From Deferribacteres bacterium (GTDB lineage: Bacteria; Zhuqueibacterota; Zhuqueibacteria; Zhuqueibacterales; Geothermadaptataceae): a DNA stretch of 64,000 bases. Below the pieces are notes generated by a model. The model saw nothing but the letters and a program-made list of their open reading frames with translations, had not been told where the DNA came from and searched no databases. Positions within the stretch are counted from its first letter, which is position 1. The number at the start of each line of letters is the position of its first letter. Positions 1-10,100 of the stretch are shown here, piece after piece. The stretch covers positions 186,001 to 250,000 of the forward strand of contig JACKDF010000002.1 in the NCBI GenBank assembly GCA_020633655.1, in the 5' to 3' direction. The translations under genes were made by a program, and so were the position numbers.

Positions 1-2
1 AA

Positions 3-965
3 ATCAAACGCGTCGAAGTTTCCTGGGCTCGCCCTAATAGTGGCTTTACTCTATTATTTGAAGCCTTTGCCATGGGCTTGATCGAAAGTGAAATGCCTGT
101 AAACAAAGTAGCAGCCACCTTATCCGTTCATGCCCATAGCGTTTGGCTCGTCTTTCATCATTGGGTAGACAAGGCTTTTGCTCTGGTTGATTTGACAGAT
201 GTAAGTGACATTGGCATTGATGAGACATCCAGTAAAAAAGGCCATAGCTATGTGACTCTTTCAGTTGACTTTGACCAAAACAGAGTCATTTTTGCCACCA
301 AAGGAAAAGACCAACAAACCATTGATCGACTAAAATTATACCTTAAAGATAAAGGTGTTGCTGCTGAAAACATAAAACACGTCTGTATCGATATGTCTCC
401 CGCATTCATTACCGGGATCAGGGAAAACTTCCCTGAAGCAAAACTCATCTTTGATCGCTTTCATGTGGTTAAATTGCTGAACGAAGCAATGGATGAAGTC
501 AGGAAAAAAGAACGCAAGGAACATGAAGCTCTAAAAGGGCATAAATATACATTTTTAAAGAACAGGAGAAAGCTATCCAATTGGCAAAAGAACGAGCTTA
601 ATGACTTAATCCAAGACTATCCCACTCTGGGCGAAGCATACCGATTAAAAGAAATATTTAATGACTTCTGGGAGTTTAAAGATCCCGAAGAGGCTATGGC
701 ATTTCTTGCTTATTGGTGCGACTTGGTCTATGAATCTAAAATAAAGCCTTTAATGAAATTTGCGAACACAATTAAGGGCCATTGGTCAGGCATTGTTAAC
801 TACACGAAAACACAAATGACAAACGGCGTTCTTGAAGGCATTAACAGTAAAATTCAACTTGCTAAAAGAAGAGCAAGAGGTTTCAGAAACATAGAAAACT
901 TTATTAGAATGATTTATTTCATCGCCGGCAAACTGCCGCCGGTTAACCCACTCTATGCTGTATAG
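3..965 (+). CDS. ISL3-family transposase, 5' end outside window
   Basis: The reading frame is open to the left edge, so the N terminus is missing. The visible part begins KRVEVSWARPNSGFTLLFEA, which matches the segment before the DDE catalytic core in ISL3-family transposases, and continues with GIDETSSKKGHSYVT, IDMSPAF, IFDRFHVVKLLNEAMDEVRK and the C-terminal GVLEGINSKIQLAKRRARGFRN. These are the conserved DDE blocks of the DDE_Tnp_ISL3 family (D in GIDE, D in IDMSP, E in LEGIN). The enzyme should catalyse transposition of its own insertion sequence. The visible frame has no internal stop, so the element could be active. The right terminal inverted repeat should lie just after the stop but cannot be defined without the left end. 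Confidence 0.9.
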   Translation: MKRVEVSWARPNSGFTLLFEAFAMGLIESEMPVNKVAATLSVHAHSVWLVFHHWVDKAFALVDLTDVSDIGIDETSSKKGHSYVTLSVDFDQNRVIFATKGKDQQTIDRLKLYLKDKGVAAENIKHVCIDMSPAFITGIRENFPEAKLIFDRFHVVKLLNEAMDEVRKKERKEHEALKGHKYTFLKNRRKLSNWQKNELNDLIQDYPTLGEAYRLKEIFNDFWEFKDPEEAMAFLAYWCDLVYESKIKPLMKFANTIKGHWSGIVNYTKTQMTNGVLEGINSKIQLAKRRARGFRNIENFIRMIYFIAGKLPPVNPLYAV

Positions 966-1131
966 AGCCTAACAGAAATCATCTTTTCTCACAAACTTTT
1001 AAATATCGTCACTTTGATAAGGAAATTTAACATATTGATCACATATTTTAAAAAATTCTTGTGGTGATTACAAATTTATGTTAAATTTATTTCCAATTAT
1101 TTGGACTAGGCCGTCTATTAAAGAGGTGTTT

Positions 1132-1776
1132 GTGAGAAAAGCAATACTGGTATTATTTATCGGAATTATTGTGTTTTCGGCCCCCAATTCCATCAAGACC
1201 GCATACAACATCAGTGATATCAACCAGCATCCGGATTTTAGTCTTGAAATTAGTGAATTTACCCAAAATTCTATTTTACTTGAATGGAATACCGGAGAAG
1301 AAAACGAATTAACCGGATTTGAAATTGAGCGTCTCATCGATGATGGGAATTACGAATCCATCGGATTTGTACCAGCCTTTGGCTCGGGAGCAGACCATTC
1401 TTATCGATTTGTTGATACAACACCAATTGCCGGCAATTTGCAATATCGCATTTTGAAATTGGGCGGTACTGAAAATAATTATATAAATCAAGCCACTATT
1501 TTTTCGTTTAAACCGGAAGTCTCTTTCCTTGGTGCAAAAGTTGCGCTTGATAAAAAGGCAGTTGTCGTTGATTTCGAACTCAATAAGCCGACAGTTTTGG
1601 GTATTCGACTTTTAAGTATTGCCTATAAAGAGATTGCTGCTGCAACAAAAACTTTCTCGAGCGGCGAGAATACTTATGAGTTTAAGGATTGCACTCCAGG
1701 AAATCTGCCTGCAGGAGCCTGCTTTCTCGAGTTTGTTTTTGATGGAAAACGAAAGTTGCAGGAGATTATCCTGTAA
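1132..1776 (+). CDS. Secreted fibronectin-III-like protein with type IX-like C-terminal domain
   Basis: About 214 residues, function unknown. I place the start at GTG 1132 because AAGAGG lies 5 bases upstream and the protein then opens with a clean signal peptide (RKAILVLFIGIIVFSAPNS). An upstream ATG at 1078 would put 18 polar residues before it. After the signal comes a beta-rich stretch (SILLEWNTGEENELTGFEIERL) typical of fibronectin type III folds. The last 80 residues (GIRLLSIAYKEI ... NLPAGACFLEFVFDGKRKLQEIIL) have the layout of the C-terminal sorting domain of type IX secretion substrates, so I infer export through the outer membrane. It stands alone and is followed by a good intrinsic terminator. 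Confidence 0.6.
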   Translation: MRKAILVLFIGIIVFSAPNSIKTAYNISDINQHPDFSLEISEFTQNSILLEWNTGEENELTGFEIERLIDDGNYESIGFVPAFGSGADHSYRFVDTTPIAGNLQYRILKLGGTENNYINQATIFSFKPEVSFLGAKVALDKKAVVVDFELNKPTVLGIRLLSIAYKEIAAATKTFSSGENTYEFKDCTPGNLPAGACFLEFVFDGKRKLQEIIL

Positions 1777-1797
1777 GACTTTTTCAACACAGGTTGC

Positions 1798-1838
1798 GCC
1801 CCGCCACAGTTTTCAATAAATTGAGACGGGGCTTTTTT
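1798..1838 (+). terminator. Intrinsic terminator
   Basis: GCCCCG (1798-1803) pairs with CGGGGC (1827-1832) and is followed directly by a run of six T (1833-1838). It lies 22 bases after the stop of the secreted fibronectin-like protein and separates it from the ABC operon. Confidence 0.75.
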
Positions 1839-1926
1839 ATGTAGTCACTTCTTTTGCACTTAAACATTCTTTTGCTTACCTTGTCTCTCCCAATAATCCA
1901 GATAAAGATAACTATGAAGGAAGGTT

Positions 1927-2949
1927 ATGCGCCTTATAAGAAATTTTGTCCTTGTCTTCAGTCTGTTTTTACTTGTAACTGCATGCAATGATAACAAGAC
2001 AACCCTAGTTGTATACACGACCCATGGTAAGGAGCTTGTGGAAGAGTTTGTCACTGATTTTGAGAAGAAAAATCCGGATGTTCGAGTTTATAGTATCGAT
2101 ATGGGCTCTCAAGATGCACTGGACCGTATTCGTAGCGAGAAGGCCAATCCGCAGGCCTCAGTTTGGTGGGGTGCGCCTGCTCCACTTTTTATGCAGGCAG
2201 CCACAGAAAGTTTACTCGTTGCTTACCAACCTACCTGGTCCTCTGCTATTGATTCTGCCTATCGAGATGAGGAAAACTTTTGGTATGGAACATTCCTTAC
2301 ACCGGAAGTCATAGCGTTTAATAGCGAAAAGCTCAGCAAAGAATCTGCACCACAAGATTGGGATGACCTGCTCACACCACAATGGAGAGATCGCATCGTT
2401 ATACGCAGTCCACTCGCAAGTGGCACGATGCGAGCTATTTTTGTTTCACGTATCACGGAGTCATTACGGCGTGGTGGTACAGTAGAGGAGGGATTTAATT
2501 GGCTGCAAAAACTGGATGAAAACACGCACAGCTACGCCGCGGACCAGACTATGCTTTATATTAAACTCGCGCGAGGTGAGAGTGAGGTGACGCTCTGGAA
2601 CATGCCTGACATCATGCTACAGCATAATGTGAACAATTATCCTTTCGATTATATCATGCCGAAAAGCGGGACAGTTATTGTCACCGATTGCATCGCTTTG
2701 GTTCGTGGGGGACAACACCAGCAGTTAGCACAAAAATTCTATGAATTTGTTACCTCAAAGGACGCATTGATTCAACAGGCACATAAATATTACCGTATTC
2801 CCGCCCGGCATGATATTGACATGCAAAGCCTTCCTGAATGGATGCGGGAACCGATCAAAGCGATTCCTATGGACTGGAAGCTATTCGCTGAAAAAAGCAA
2901 CGAATGGATGCGTTACTGGGATGAACAAATTCGCAATCGGGGAAAATAA
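1927..2949 (+). CDS. ABC transporter substrate-binding lipoprotein, iron/family-1 type
   Basis: 340 residues. The signal peptide ends in the lipobox LVTAC (Cys about residue 20), so the protein is a lipid-anchored periplasmic binding protein. The mature part opens TTLVVYTTHGKELVEEFVTDFEKKNPDVRV, the usual start of the family-1 extracellular solute-binding proteins that include ferric-iron (FbpA-like) and related binders. It is the first gene of a three-gene cassette, two bases before the ATPase gene and followed by a fused permease, the normal order for Fe(III)-type importers. The substrate cannot be fixed from sequence: iron is the best guess, but phosphonate or polyamine binders share this fold. 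Confidence 0.85.
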   Translation: MRLIRNFVLVFSLFLLVTACNDNKTTLVVYTTHGKELVEEFVTDFEKKNPDVRVYSIDMGSQDALDRIRSEKANPQASVWWGAPAPLFMQAATESLLVAYQPTWSSAIDSAYRDEENFWYGTFLTPEVIAFNSEKLSKESAPQDWDDLLTPQWRDRIVIRSPLASGTMRAIFVSRITESLRRGGTVEEGFNWLQKLDENTHSYAADQTMLYIKLARGESEVTLWNMPDIMLQHNVNNYPFDYIMPKSGTVIVTDCIALVRGGQHQQLAQKFYEFVTSKDALIQQAHKYYRIPARHDIDMQSLPEWMREPIKAIPMDWKLFAEKSNEWMRYWDEQIRNRGK

Positions 2950-2951
2950 TT

Positions 2952-3989
2952 ATGGCCCGTGTTCGCCTGCAAAATGTCAGCAAAGCTTTTGATACAGTCC
3001 AAGCTGTGGATAATGTCAGTTTTGAAGTAAAAGAAGGGGAGTTCTTCAGTTTACTCGGTCCAAGTGGCTGCGGTAAAACAACAACCCTGCGCATGCTTGC
3101 TGGATTTGAAACACCTTCCGCAGGATCAATTTTTTTTAATGACACAAATGTGACGACCGCAAAACCACAGCATAGAAATGTAGGCATGGTTTTTCAAAAT
3201 TATGCTTTATTCGCCCACCTTTCTGTCGGGGAGAATGTTGCCTTTGGACTCCGGGCTCGAAACGTTGAAAAACACGAAATCGCTTCGCGGGTTTCACGGG
3301 CATTGGCGCAAGTCGATCTGTCTGGATTGGAAAATCGGGCAGTGAGTGCACTCTCCGGTGGGCAGCAACAGCGTGTTGCTCTGGCGCGTGCATTGGTCGT
3401 CGAGCCGCAAATCCTATTACTGGATGAACCCCTCAGTAACCTTGATGCTAAATTGCGTGTTGAAACCCGGGAACGTATTCGCTCAATACAGAAAAAACTT
3501 GGCATCACAACATTTTATGTGACTCATGACCAGGAGGAAGCACTGACACAAAGTGATCGCATGGCCGTGTTTTTTAATGGAAAATGCGAGCAGATTGGTA
3601 CGCCGCGTGAAATTTTTAATCAACCCGTTTCAAGGGAGGTTATGGCCTTTTTAGGTCGGGCAAATTTTTTTCAGGCAAATGTTGTAGAACCGGGTTTGGT
3701 TCGACTGCCGGGAGATAGACAAATCAAAATAAACAACAATGAAATTAAAGCCGGCACCCAAATAACACTGGGGATTCGCCCTCATCATGTGGAATTATAC
3801 GCAAGAGAGCCAAATTTCGTTGGTGAAGTCAGCAAAGTAACATACACAGGTGCATTTGAAGAACTGGTCCTAAGAGCGGATGAGTTGCAAATCGAAGCGG
3901 TCGTCTCTTTCCAAAATGCGGGTGAAAAAATTCAAATAGGGGATACAATCCCTGTTAAATTACCACCAGAGAAACTAACCATTTTCTGA
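2952..3989 (+). CDS. ABC transporter ATP-binding protein (FbpC/PotA-like)
   Basis: 345 residues. Walker A is GPSGCGKTT (about residues 37-45), the Q-loop is in GMVFQNYALF, the signature is ALSGGQQQRVALARAL, Walker B is ILLLDEPLSNLDA and the switch histidine is in YVTHDQEEAL. The C-terminal third (LGIRPHHVELYAREPNFVGEV) is a TOBE-type domain, typical of the spermidine/iron/molybdate importer ATPases. It energises uptake through the permease encoded next. It starts two bases after the binding-protein stop and is 10 bases from the permease start, so the three genes form one transcript. Confidence 0.92.
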   Translation: MARVRLQNVSKAFDTVQAVDNVSFEVKEGEFFSLLGPSGCGKTTTLRMLAGFETPSAGSIFFNDTNVTTAKPQHRNVGMVFQNYALFAHLSVGENVAFGLRARNVEKHEIASRVSRALAQVDLSGLENRAVSALSGGQQQRVALARALVVEPQILLLDEPLSNLDAKLRVETRERIRSIQKKLGITTFYVTHDQEEALTQSDRMAVFFNGKCEQIGTPREIFNQPVSREVMAFLGRANFFQANVVEPGLVRLPGDRQIKINNNEIKAGTQITLGIRPHHVELYAREPNFVGEVSKVTYTGAFEELVLRADELQIEAVVSFQNAGEKIQIGDTIPVKLPPEKLTIF

Positions 3990-3999
3990 TTTAGCTATC

Positions 4000-5685
4000 G
4001 TGCAAAATAGCGAACAAAAACGAGCACTATCCATTAGTGACAAAACAAATTTTTATCCCCTGCGCTGGTTTGTTTTACTCATCCTTGGGATCACCGTTGT
4101 GTACCCTTTGTTGCACTTGCTCGATCGCAGCACAGTAGTCGATGGCGGACGATCACTTCGAAATTATCTTCACTTTTGGAATTGGAATGCTCCCTTTCTC
4201 GATGCACTTTGGGGAAGCGTGTGGATTTCTGTTGCAAGCGTTTTTTTTGCCGGCATTATTGGTGTGAGTTTGGCGTTTTTGTTTGAGCGAGTCGATTTGC
4301 CGGCAAAATCGTTCCTTTCTGCAGTCGCAACATTGCCGATTGTTCTGCCTCCACTTGTTGGTGTTGTCGCATTTGTTTTTCTCTGGGGTGAAAGCGGGAT
4401 TATTCCCAGATTTTTGCAATTTGCCTTCGAATTATCAGCACCGCCATTCTATTTGGAAGGTTTGAGTGCGATCATATTTATACATGCCTATAGTTTTTAT
4501 GTCTACTTTTTCCTTTTCACACGCGCTGCTTTTCAGCGCATGGATGGTGCAACAATCGAGGCGGCACAAAGTCTCGGCGCAAGCTATTTCACAATTCTAG
4601 CACGTGTCATTTTCCCGCAATTGCGCCCGGCAATCAGCTCGGCAGCTATCCTTGTTTTTATGATCAGCATGGCATCTTTCAGTGCACCGTTTCTTTTTGG
4701 TGGTGAATACCGTGTGCTCACTGTTGAAATCTACAACAGCAAATTGCAAGGGGACATGCCCATGGCAATGACCCAATCAGTCATGCTGGGAGTAATCTCT
4801 TTGCTATTTTTATTTCTCAATCTGCAAACCGAAAGCGAAGCCAGTGGTACCGGGCAGAAAGGCGTTCCTTTACCTCCAAGACCAATTCAACGTGTTCTTT
4901 ATCGAAGAATAGCACTTTTCATTGCGGTTGTCGTTAGTCTCATTTTGGCTTCTCCCCATCTGACATTGCTTTTACTTTCCTTCGCACAAAATGGAAGTTG
5001 GACAAGTCAAATCATCCCTGAAACATTCACATTGGCGAATTACACCTCACTTTTTTTCAATCATAAGGTGAGTGAACCAATCATGAACAGTTCAATGATG
5101 GCTGTTCTCGCGACAACGATGAATTTCATAATTGCTCTAGCAGCAGCCTTTTGGATAACGCAGCGTCGCTGGCGGGCAGGCCGGGTAGCTGAAGTGATGA
5201 TCATGATCCCGTGGGCAATTCCTGGTACAGTAGTCGCCATTGCATTAATTGTTGTTTTTAATACCGGTCATTGGTTCACCGCCGGTGCGATTCTTGTCGG
5301 TTCCTTCTGGATTTTGCCTTTAGCTTACTTTATTCGTCACTTGCCAATCGTGTACCGTGCTGCGCATGCAGCCTTCAGTCGCTTGGACCCTTTTCAGGAA
5401 GAAGCCGCATTAAGCCTGGGAGGATCTGCATGGCTTACTTTTCGGAAAGTCATATTTCCTGCTGTTCGGCCGGGCGTCATGGCGGGGGTTTTGCTGGCAA
5501 TGGTCATGTCATTGGGCGAATTTGTTTCCAGTATTCTGCTTTATACCTTCACAAACCGACCCATTTCCATGGCGATTTTAAATGAAATGCGATTGCTCAA
5601 CCTGGGCACTGCTGCAGCTTACGGTGTGATGTTGACGATAATTATTTTTGTCATTACCTGGTTAGCAAATCGATGGGATGAGTAA
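4000..5685 (+). CDS. ABC transporter permease, two fused membrane modules
   Basis: 561 residues from a GTG start. Two binding-protein-dependent transport inner-membrane domains lie in tandem. Each has the EAA-type loop that contacts the ATPase: IEAAQSLGASYFTILARVIFPQLRPA in the first half and EEAALSLGGSAWLTFRKVIFPAVRPG in the second. About 12 hydrophobic segments can be counted. This two-in-one arrangement is typical of FbpB/SfuB-type iron permeases. It completes the importer with the binding protein and ATPase upstream. It ends two bases from the stop of the convergent MFS gene, with no terminator visible between them. Confidence 0.9.
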   Translation: MQNSEQKRALSISDKTNFYPLRWFVLLILGITVVYPLLHLLDRSTVVDGGRSLRNYLHFWNWNAPFLDALWGSVWISVASVFFAGIIGVSLAFLFERVDLPAKSFLSAVATLPIVLPPLVGVVAFVFLWGESGIIPRFLQFAFELSAPPFYLEGLSAIIFIHAYSFYVYFFLFTRAAFQRMDGATIEAAQSLGASYFTILARVIFPQLRPAISSAAILVFMISMASFSAPFLFGGEYRVLTVEIYNSKLQGDMPMAMTQSVMLGVISLLFLFLNLQTESEASGTGQKGVPLPPRPIQRVLYRRIALFIAVVVSLILASPHLTLLLLSFAQNGSWTSQIIPETFTLANYTSLFFNHKVSEPIMNSSMMAVLATTMNFIIALAAAFWITQRRWRAGRVAEVMIMIPWAIPGTVVAIALIVVFNTGHWFTAGAILVGSFWILPLAYFIRHLPIVYRAAHAAFSRLDPFQEEAALSLGGSAWLTFRKVIFPAVRPGVMAGVLLAMVMSLGEFVSSILLYTFTNRPISMAILNEMRLLNLGTAAAYGVMLTIIIFVITWLANRWDE

Positions 5686-5687
5686 TT

Positions 5688-6938
5688 TTACGTTTGTTCG
5701 GAGATCTTTTTTAATAAAGGTTGATAAACCGTCAGACTTACGAGCGCTAAACCGGTAATTAACACCCAAAAAATTTCAAATCCTAACTCATCAGCTAAGC
5801 CTAATCCCAATGTTGGTCCAAGAATATTGGCAAGTGACCAAACCATCCAATACCAGGCCGTGTATTGGCCGCGTTTCCCTGCCGGACTCATGTTTAATGC
5901 ATTTGCATTATTCAGCGGAATGAAAAATATTTCACCGAGTGTCCAGAAAAACATGGAGACATAACACACAAATAGGGCTTTTGGCAGCAGAAAAAACAGA
6001 TACGATCCTGCGGTGCAGGCCAGCCCCACAAGGAGCGTGAAGTTGACTTTGCCGGCTTTTTCCAATGCATGAATTGCTGGCATTTCGATGAGCACCACCA
6101 TTGCAGCATTAAATCCCAGAAGTACACCGATAAGTTGTTCGTCGTAATGCCAAACTGTTTTAAGAAATACCGGCACACTGTGAAACCACTGCAAAAACGC
6201 AATCCCGGCCAGAAGCGTTGATGCCAGATAAAGTATAAATTCTCGATTCTTGTGTGCAGGAAGCGCCTCGGATAAAATTTGAGCTGCATGTTTTTGGTGC
6301 TGAACGTCAGGTTTTTCACGCCAATGTTTTTTTGCCCACATAAAATAGCTTGCCGCCGCGATACACGTCACACCATCAATCCAGAATAACCATTTGTATC
6401 CAAGGTGTACAGCAGCAAATCCGCCAATGACGGGGGATGCACTCATTCCCAGATTGATTGCCAGCCGGATAAAAGAAACAGTCCGTCCCATTTCCGCTTT
6501 TGGTACATAATCCGCAACAGACACCATGAGTGCTGGCCTGTAGCCTTCGCCAAAGGTTGCCGTTATGAAAATGATTAGGAGTAAACTTGTGAAAGTATCA
6601 GCAAATTGTAATGAAATCAATAAAATACCACTTGCAAAAAGACTCATCAAAATTACGCTATTCGCACCGATTCTGTCACACAGTCTCCCAGCCAAATAAG
6701 AGCCGGCAAAGGAACCAAATCCAAAGGATCCCATGAGAATTCCAGCTTGTTTGAGCGAGAATCCTAATACCGTTGTCAGATAGACGGTGAGAAATGGAAT
6801 GACCATTGTACCAATGCGATTGATCAGCGTGAGTACGGCAAGCGTCCAGATCTCGGGAGGATGTCCGGAGTAGGCGTCGCGGAAAATTTTTAGTGCCTTG
6901 AATTTTTGCATCGCGGAAAATATGGAAATTATACTCAT
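5688..6938 (-). CDS. Major facilitator superfamily transporter
   Basis: 416 residues with about 12 hydrophobic segments and the MFS motif-A-like loop AGRLCDRIGANSV between helices 2 and 3. The central cytoplasmic loop is charged (WAKKHWREKPDVQHQKH). The family exports or imports small solutes using ion gradients, and the substrate is not predictable. An in-frame ATG ten codons in (MQKFKAL) is an alternative start. The gene converges on the ABC permease with a two-base gap and is divergent from the large kinase gene, so the stretch 6939-7100 probably holds promoters for both. Confidence 0.8.
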   Translation of the reverse strand: MSIISIFSAMQKFKALKIFRDAYSGHPPEIWTLAVLTLINRIGTMVIPFLTVYLTTVLGFSLKQAGILMGSFGFGSFAGSYLAGRLCDRIGANSVILMSLFASGILLISLQFADTFTSLLLIIFITATFGEGYRPALMVSVADYVPKAEMGRTVSFIRLAINLGMSASPVIGGFAAVHLGYKWLFWIDGVTCIAAASYFMWAKKHWREKPDVQHQKHAAQILSEALPAHKNREFILYLASTLLAGIAFLQWFHSVPVFLKTVWHYDEQLIGVLLGFNAAMVVLIEMPAIHALEKAGKVNFTLLVGLACTAGSYLFFLLPKALFVCYVSMFFWTLGEIFFIPLNNANALNMSPAGKRGQYTAWYWMVWSLANILGPTLGLGLADELGFEIFWVLITGLALVSLTVYQPLLKKISEQT

Positions 6939-7100
6939 TTTGCAAAGAGTCTTCTTGGTTAAAGCCAGATACTATGCAATTGTATTGAATGACCAGCACT
7001 TGTGATCAATGCGTATTTTCCAGCTAGTGCAGGGTACAATAGCGATCATTCTTGATAAAAACCCATTTCCAAATTTTTATCCTGGTTTAAACTCTCTTGT

Positions 7101-10100
7101 TTGTTTCCAATTCATTTTCTAATTTTAATGAAATCAATCCTACTCATGTTAAGTGGCACGAATCCCATGAATTGCCATACGCGCATTTTTATCTCCTTAT
7201 TCCTTGCGATCCATTTTTCCAGTCTTATTGCGCAAGACTGGCGGATTTTTCCATCCCCGACACGACAGAATTTTTCCCGACTTGATATGGTTTCAAATGA
7301 ATTGGGGTGGGCGGTTTCCTATGATGGATTGATCCTGAAATACGATGGACACGAATGGACAATTACCGACTCCTTATACCGGTTGGAACAACGCTACACT
7401 GATTTCACAAACAATAGTGAATCTTCAAACACCGACTGGGGTGATATTTTGCCTATCCGGGTGCTTGACGCAAATGTGGGTTGGATTGGTGTTAACAATG
7501 TGCAAACGAGACATTATCTTATGCTGCCACACATAAATCAGCAATGGCGTGCTGAACCATCCTTTTTTCCGGCAAAGATTCGTGCAATTGATTTTTATAA
7601 CAAGAACTTAGGCATTGCTGTCGGTGATGGTGTATTTCAATGCACAAATGGAGAATGGGAAACGATTTATTTGCCTGTAACCGGTGATTATCGAACAGTA
7701 AAGATTATTTCGCCTGAAATAATCTTTATTGCAGGAGCAGGTGGAACGATATTGCGCAAGGACCATGAGTGGCATATCCTGAAATCGCCGACCTCTGAAA
7801 TGATCCGGGACATGGATTTTCTTACATCCGATGACGGCTGGTTTGTTGGCAATCATGGAACAATTTTGCATTATCAAAATGGCGAAATAAATTTAGTCCC
7901 TACACCTACAAAGGAAACTATTTGGGCAGTTGATATGGTGACGCCTGATTACGGATTTGCCGTTGGGAAACATGGTTTAATCCTGTTTTTCAATGGTAAA
8001 AGTTGGCAGCAAATCACCTCCCCCACCCAGGCGATGCTGCATGATCTGGAGATGATTGATAAAGAACATGGCTGGGCGGTTGGAGCCTGGGGTACAATTC
8101 TAAAATTCGGATTGGACGCAGAACCAATTTCACAAAAGGATCCTGAATTTTTATTCTATGACCAGGTCAAATATGGCAAAAATTTGATGGACAAAATTAC
8201 GGATGTGGAAGCTGTTACTTTTGCGGACTATAACAGAGATGATTTTGCTGATGTTTATTTGACCTGTTCTCGTAATTTGAACCATTTATTGCTGAATGAT
8301 GGCAGTGGGAATTACAACGAATTTGTTATTGAAGCTGGCACCGGTGGCAATGTGGATATGCGCTACACAGAGACCGTACCGAAAATCGAAAAGGGAGCAC
8401 TGGCAGCAGATTTTAACAGAGATGGGAATACCGATTTGTTTTTAGCCGGCTTACGGAAGACTTCCCGTTTTTTTATGAACAATGGAAATGCAATTTTTGA
8501 GAATACGACACTGCAATCCGGTTTCCCTGCGGATTTAAATATATTCGATGGTGCGTTTGCCGATTTTGATGAAGACGGCTATCCGGATATGGTGTTTGCC
8601 GATGAATCGAAAGGACTACGGTTATTTCTGAATCAAAAATATGGCACTTTCACTGAACAGAATACGCAAAACTTGAATTTGCCAATCAGTGGGATGCATG
8701 CACTTGTAGCAGCAGATTTTAATTTTGATTACCATACAGATGTGTTGGTGTTTTACCACCAAATAAAACCTGTTTTGTTGTTCAATGATGGGAACTCAAA
8801 CTATCGGAAACAAACATTGCCTTGCTCGGAGAATATCGACTTTAGTTTGGTGAATTCTGTAACTGTGGCAGATTTTAATACCGATGGTTTTAATGATTTG
8901 TTTGTTTGTACGGAAAACGGTTCGGACGCCTTGCTGCTTTTTGATGATAATTCGAAGGAATTTCAAAATCTGTCGAACCAATGGAATGTTTTGCAGGGAG
9001 GACGAAGTTATTCAGGCGCAGCCGGAGATTTTGATAACGACGGTGATGTCGACTTGTTTGTGAGCCGGTTTGGAAATGATTTTTTATATCTGAATGAGAA
9101 TCGCCAGTCTTTTTGCGAAAGATCGAGGGATTTGATACTTGCAAAGGATAAATATTTAAGTGGTTTCAATTCCGGAACAGCGATAGCAGATATTGACAGA
9201 GATGGGGATTTGGATTTGCTTGTGGGAAACAGGGACTATTGGTCACCACTTTTACAGAACACCACCAATGACAGCAATTTTTTACTTATCAGAATGACCG
9301 GAACGCTGGACACCTATGAATCACTTGGGGCAAAAATCTGGGTTTGGGCGCGCGATTCGGTAGTGTCACAAAATAACCTAGTTGCATTCCGGGAAATCAA
9401 CGCATCCAATGGTTTGTCCTCACAAAATTGGACCACCCAACACATTGGATTGGCGGATTATGATAATGTAACGGTTAAGGTACGTTTTCTCAATGGGCAC
9501 GAAGAGGTTTTTGAAAATGTATCCCGGGGTACTACTCTCGATATACAGCAGGCCAACTTTGTGGTTCGCACCGCTTACGAGGTAAGCCGCGCCACGCTTC
9601 AATTTCTTCATCAACCACAAGTGCCTTATGAGATAATTAAGCTCCTGGTCTTTATATTAAGTATTTTGGGCAGTGTAAGATTTATTGAAAAGCGTTACCA
9701 TTGGCATTCAACAAAAACTGCTATCTATGTATTGGTTTTGGTATTATTCTATCCACTTTTTTCCTTTTATTTTATTGATGTCACACACCCGTACCACCAT
9801 ATCATTCCATTTGGTGTTATCTCATTTGCTTTGCTTATTTTGGTTTCAGTAAACGAGCAATTGCGTAAGTCGACGCTTCGACTCAATTTCGCCAGAGAAA
9901 AAATTCAGGAAACGGCAAATTCCCTCAACCGGTTGATCGATGAAGAGAAAGCAATCGCACTTGTTTTGAAAACGATAAGACGCATATGCAATTACAGCCA
10001 GCTTACATATTATTCCTATGATAAATCAAGTAATAATTTGATTTTGAGAAAAGAGGATAACTCGTTTACAGACTATAAAAACACCATAAAAATGGAACAA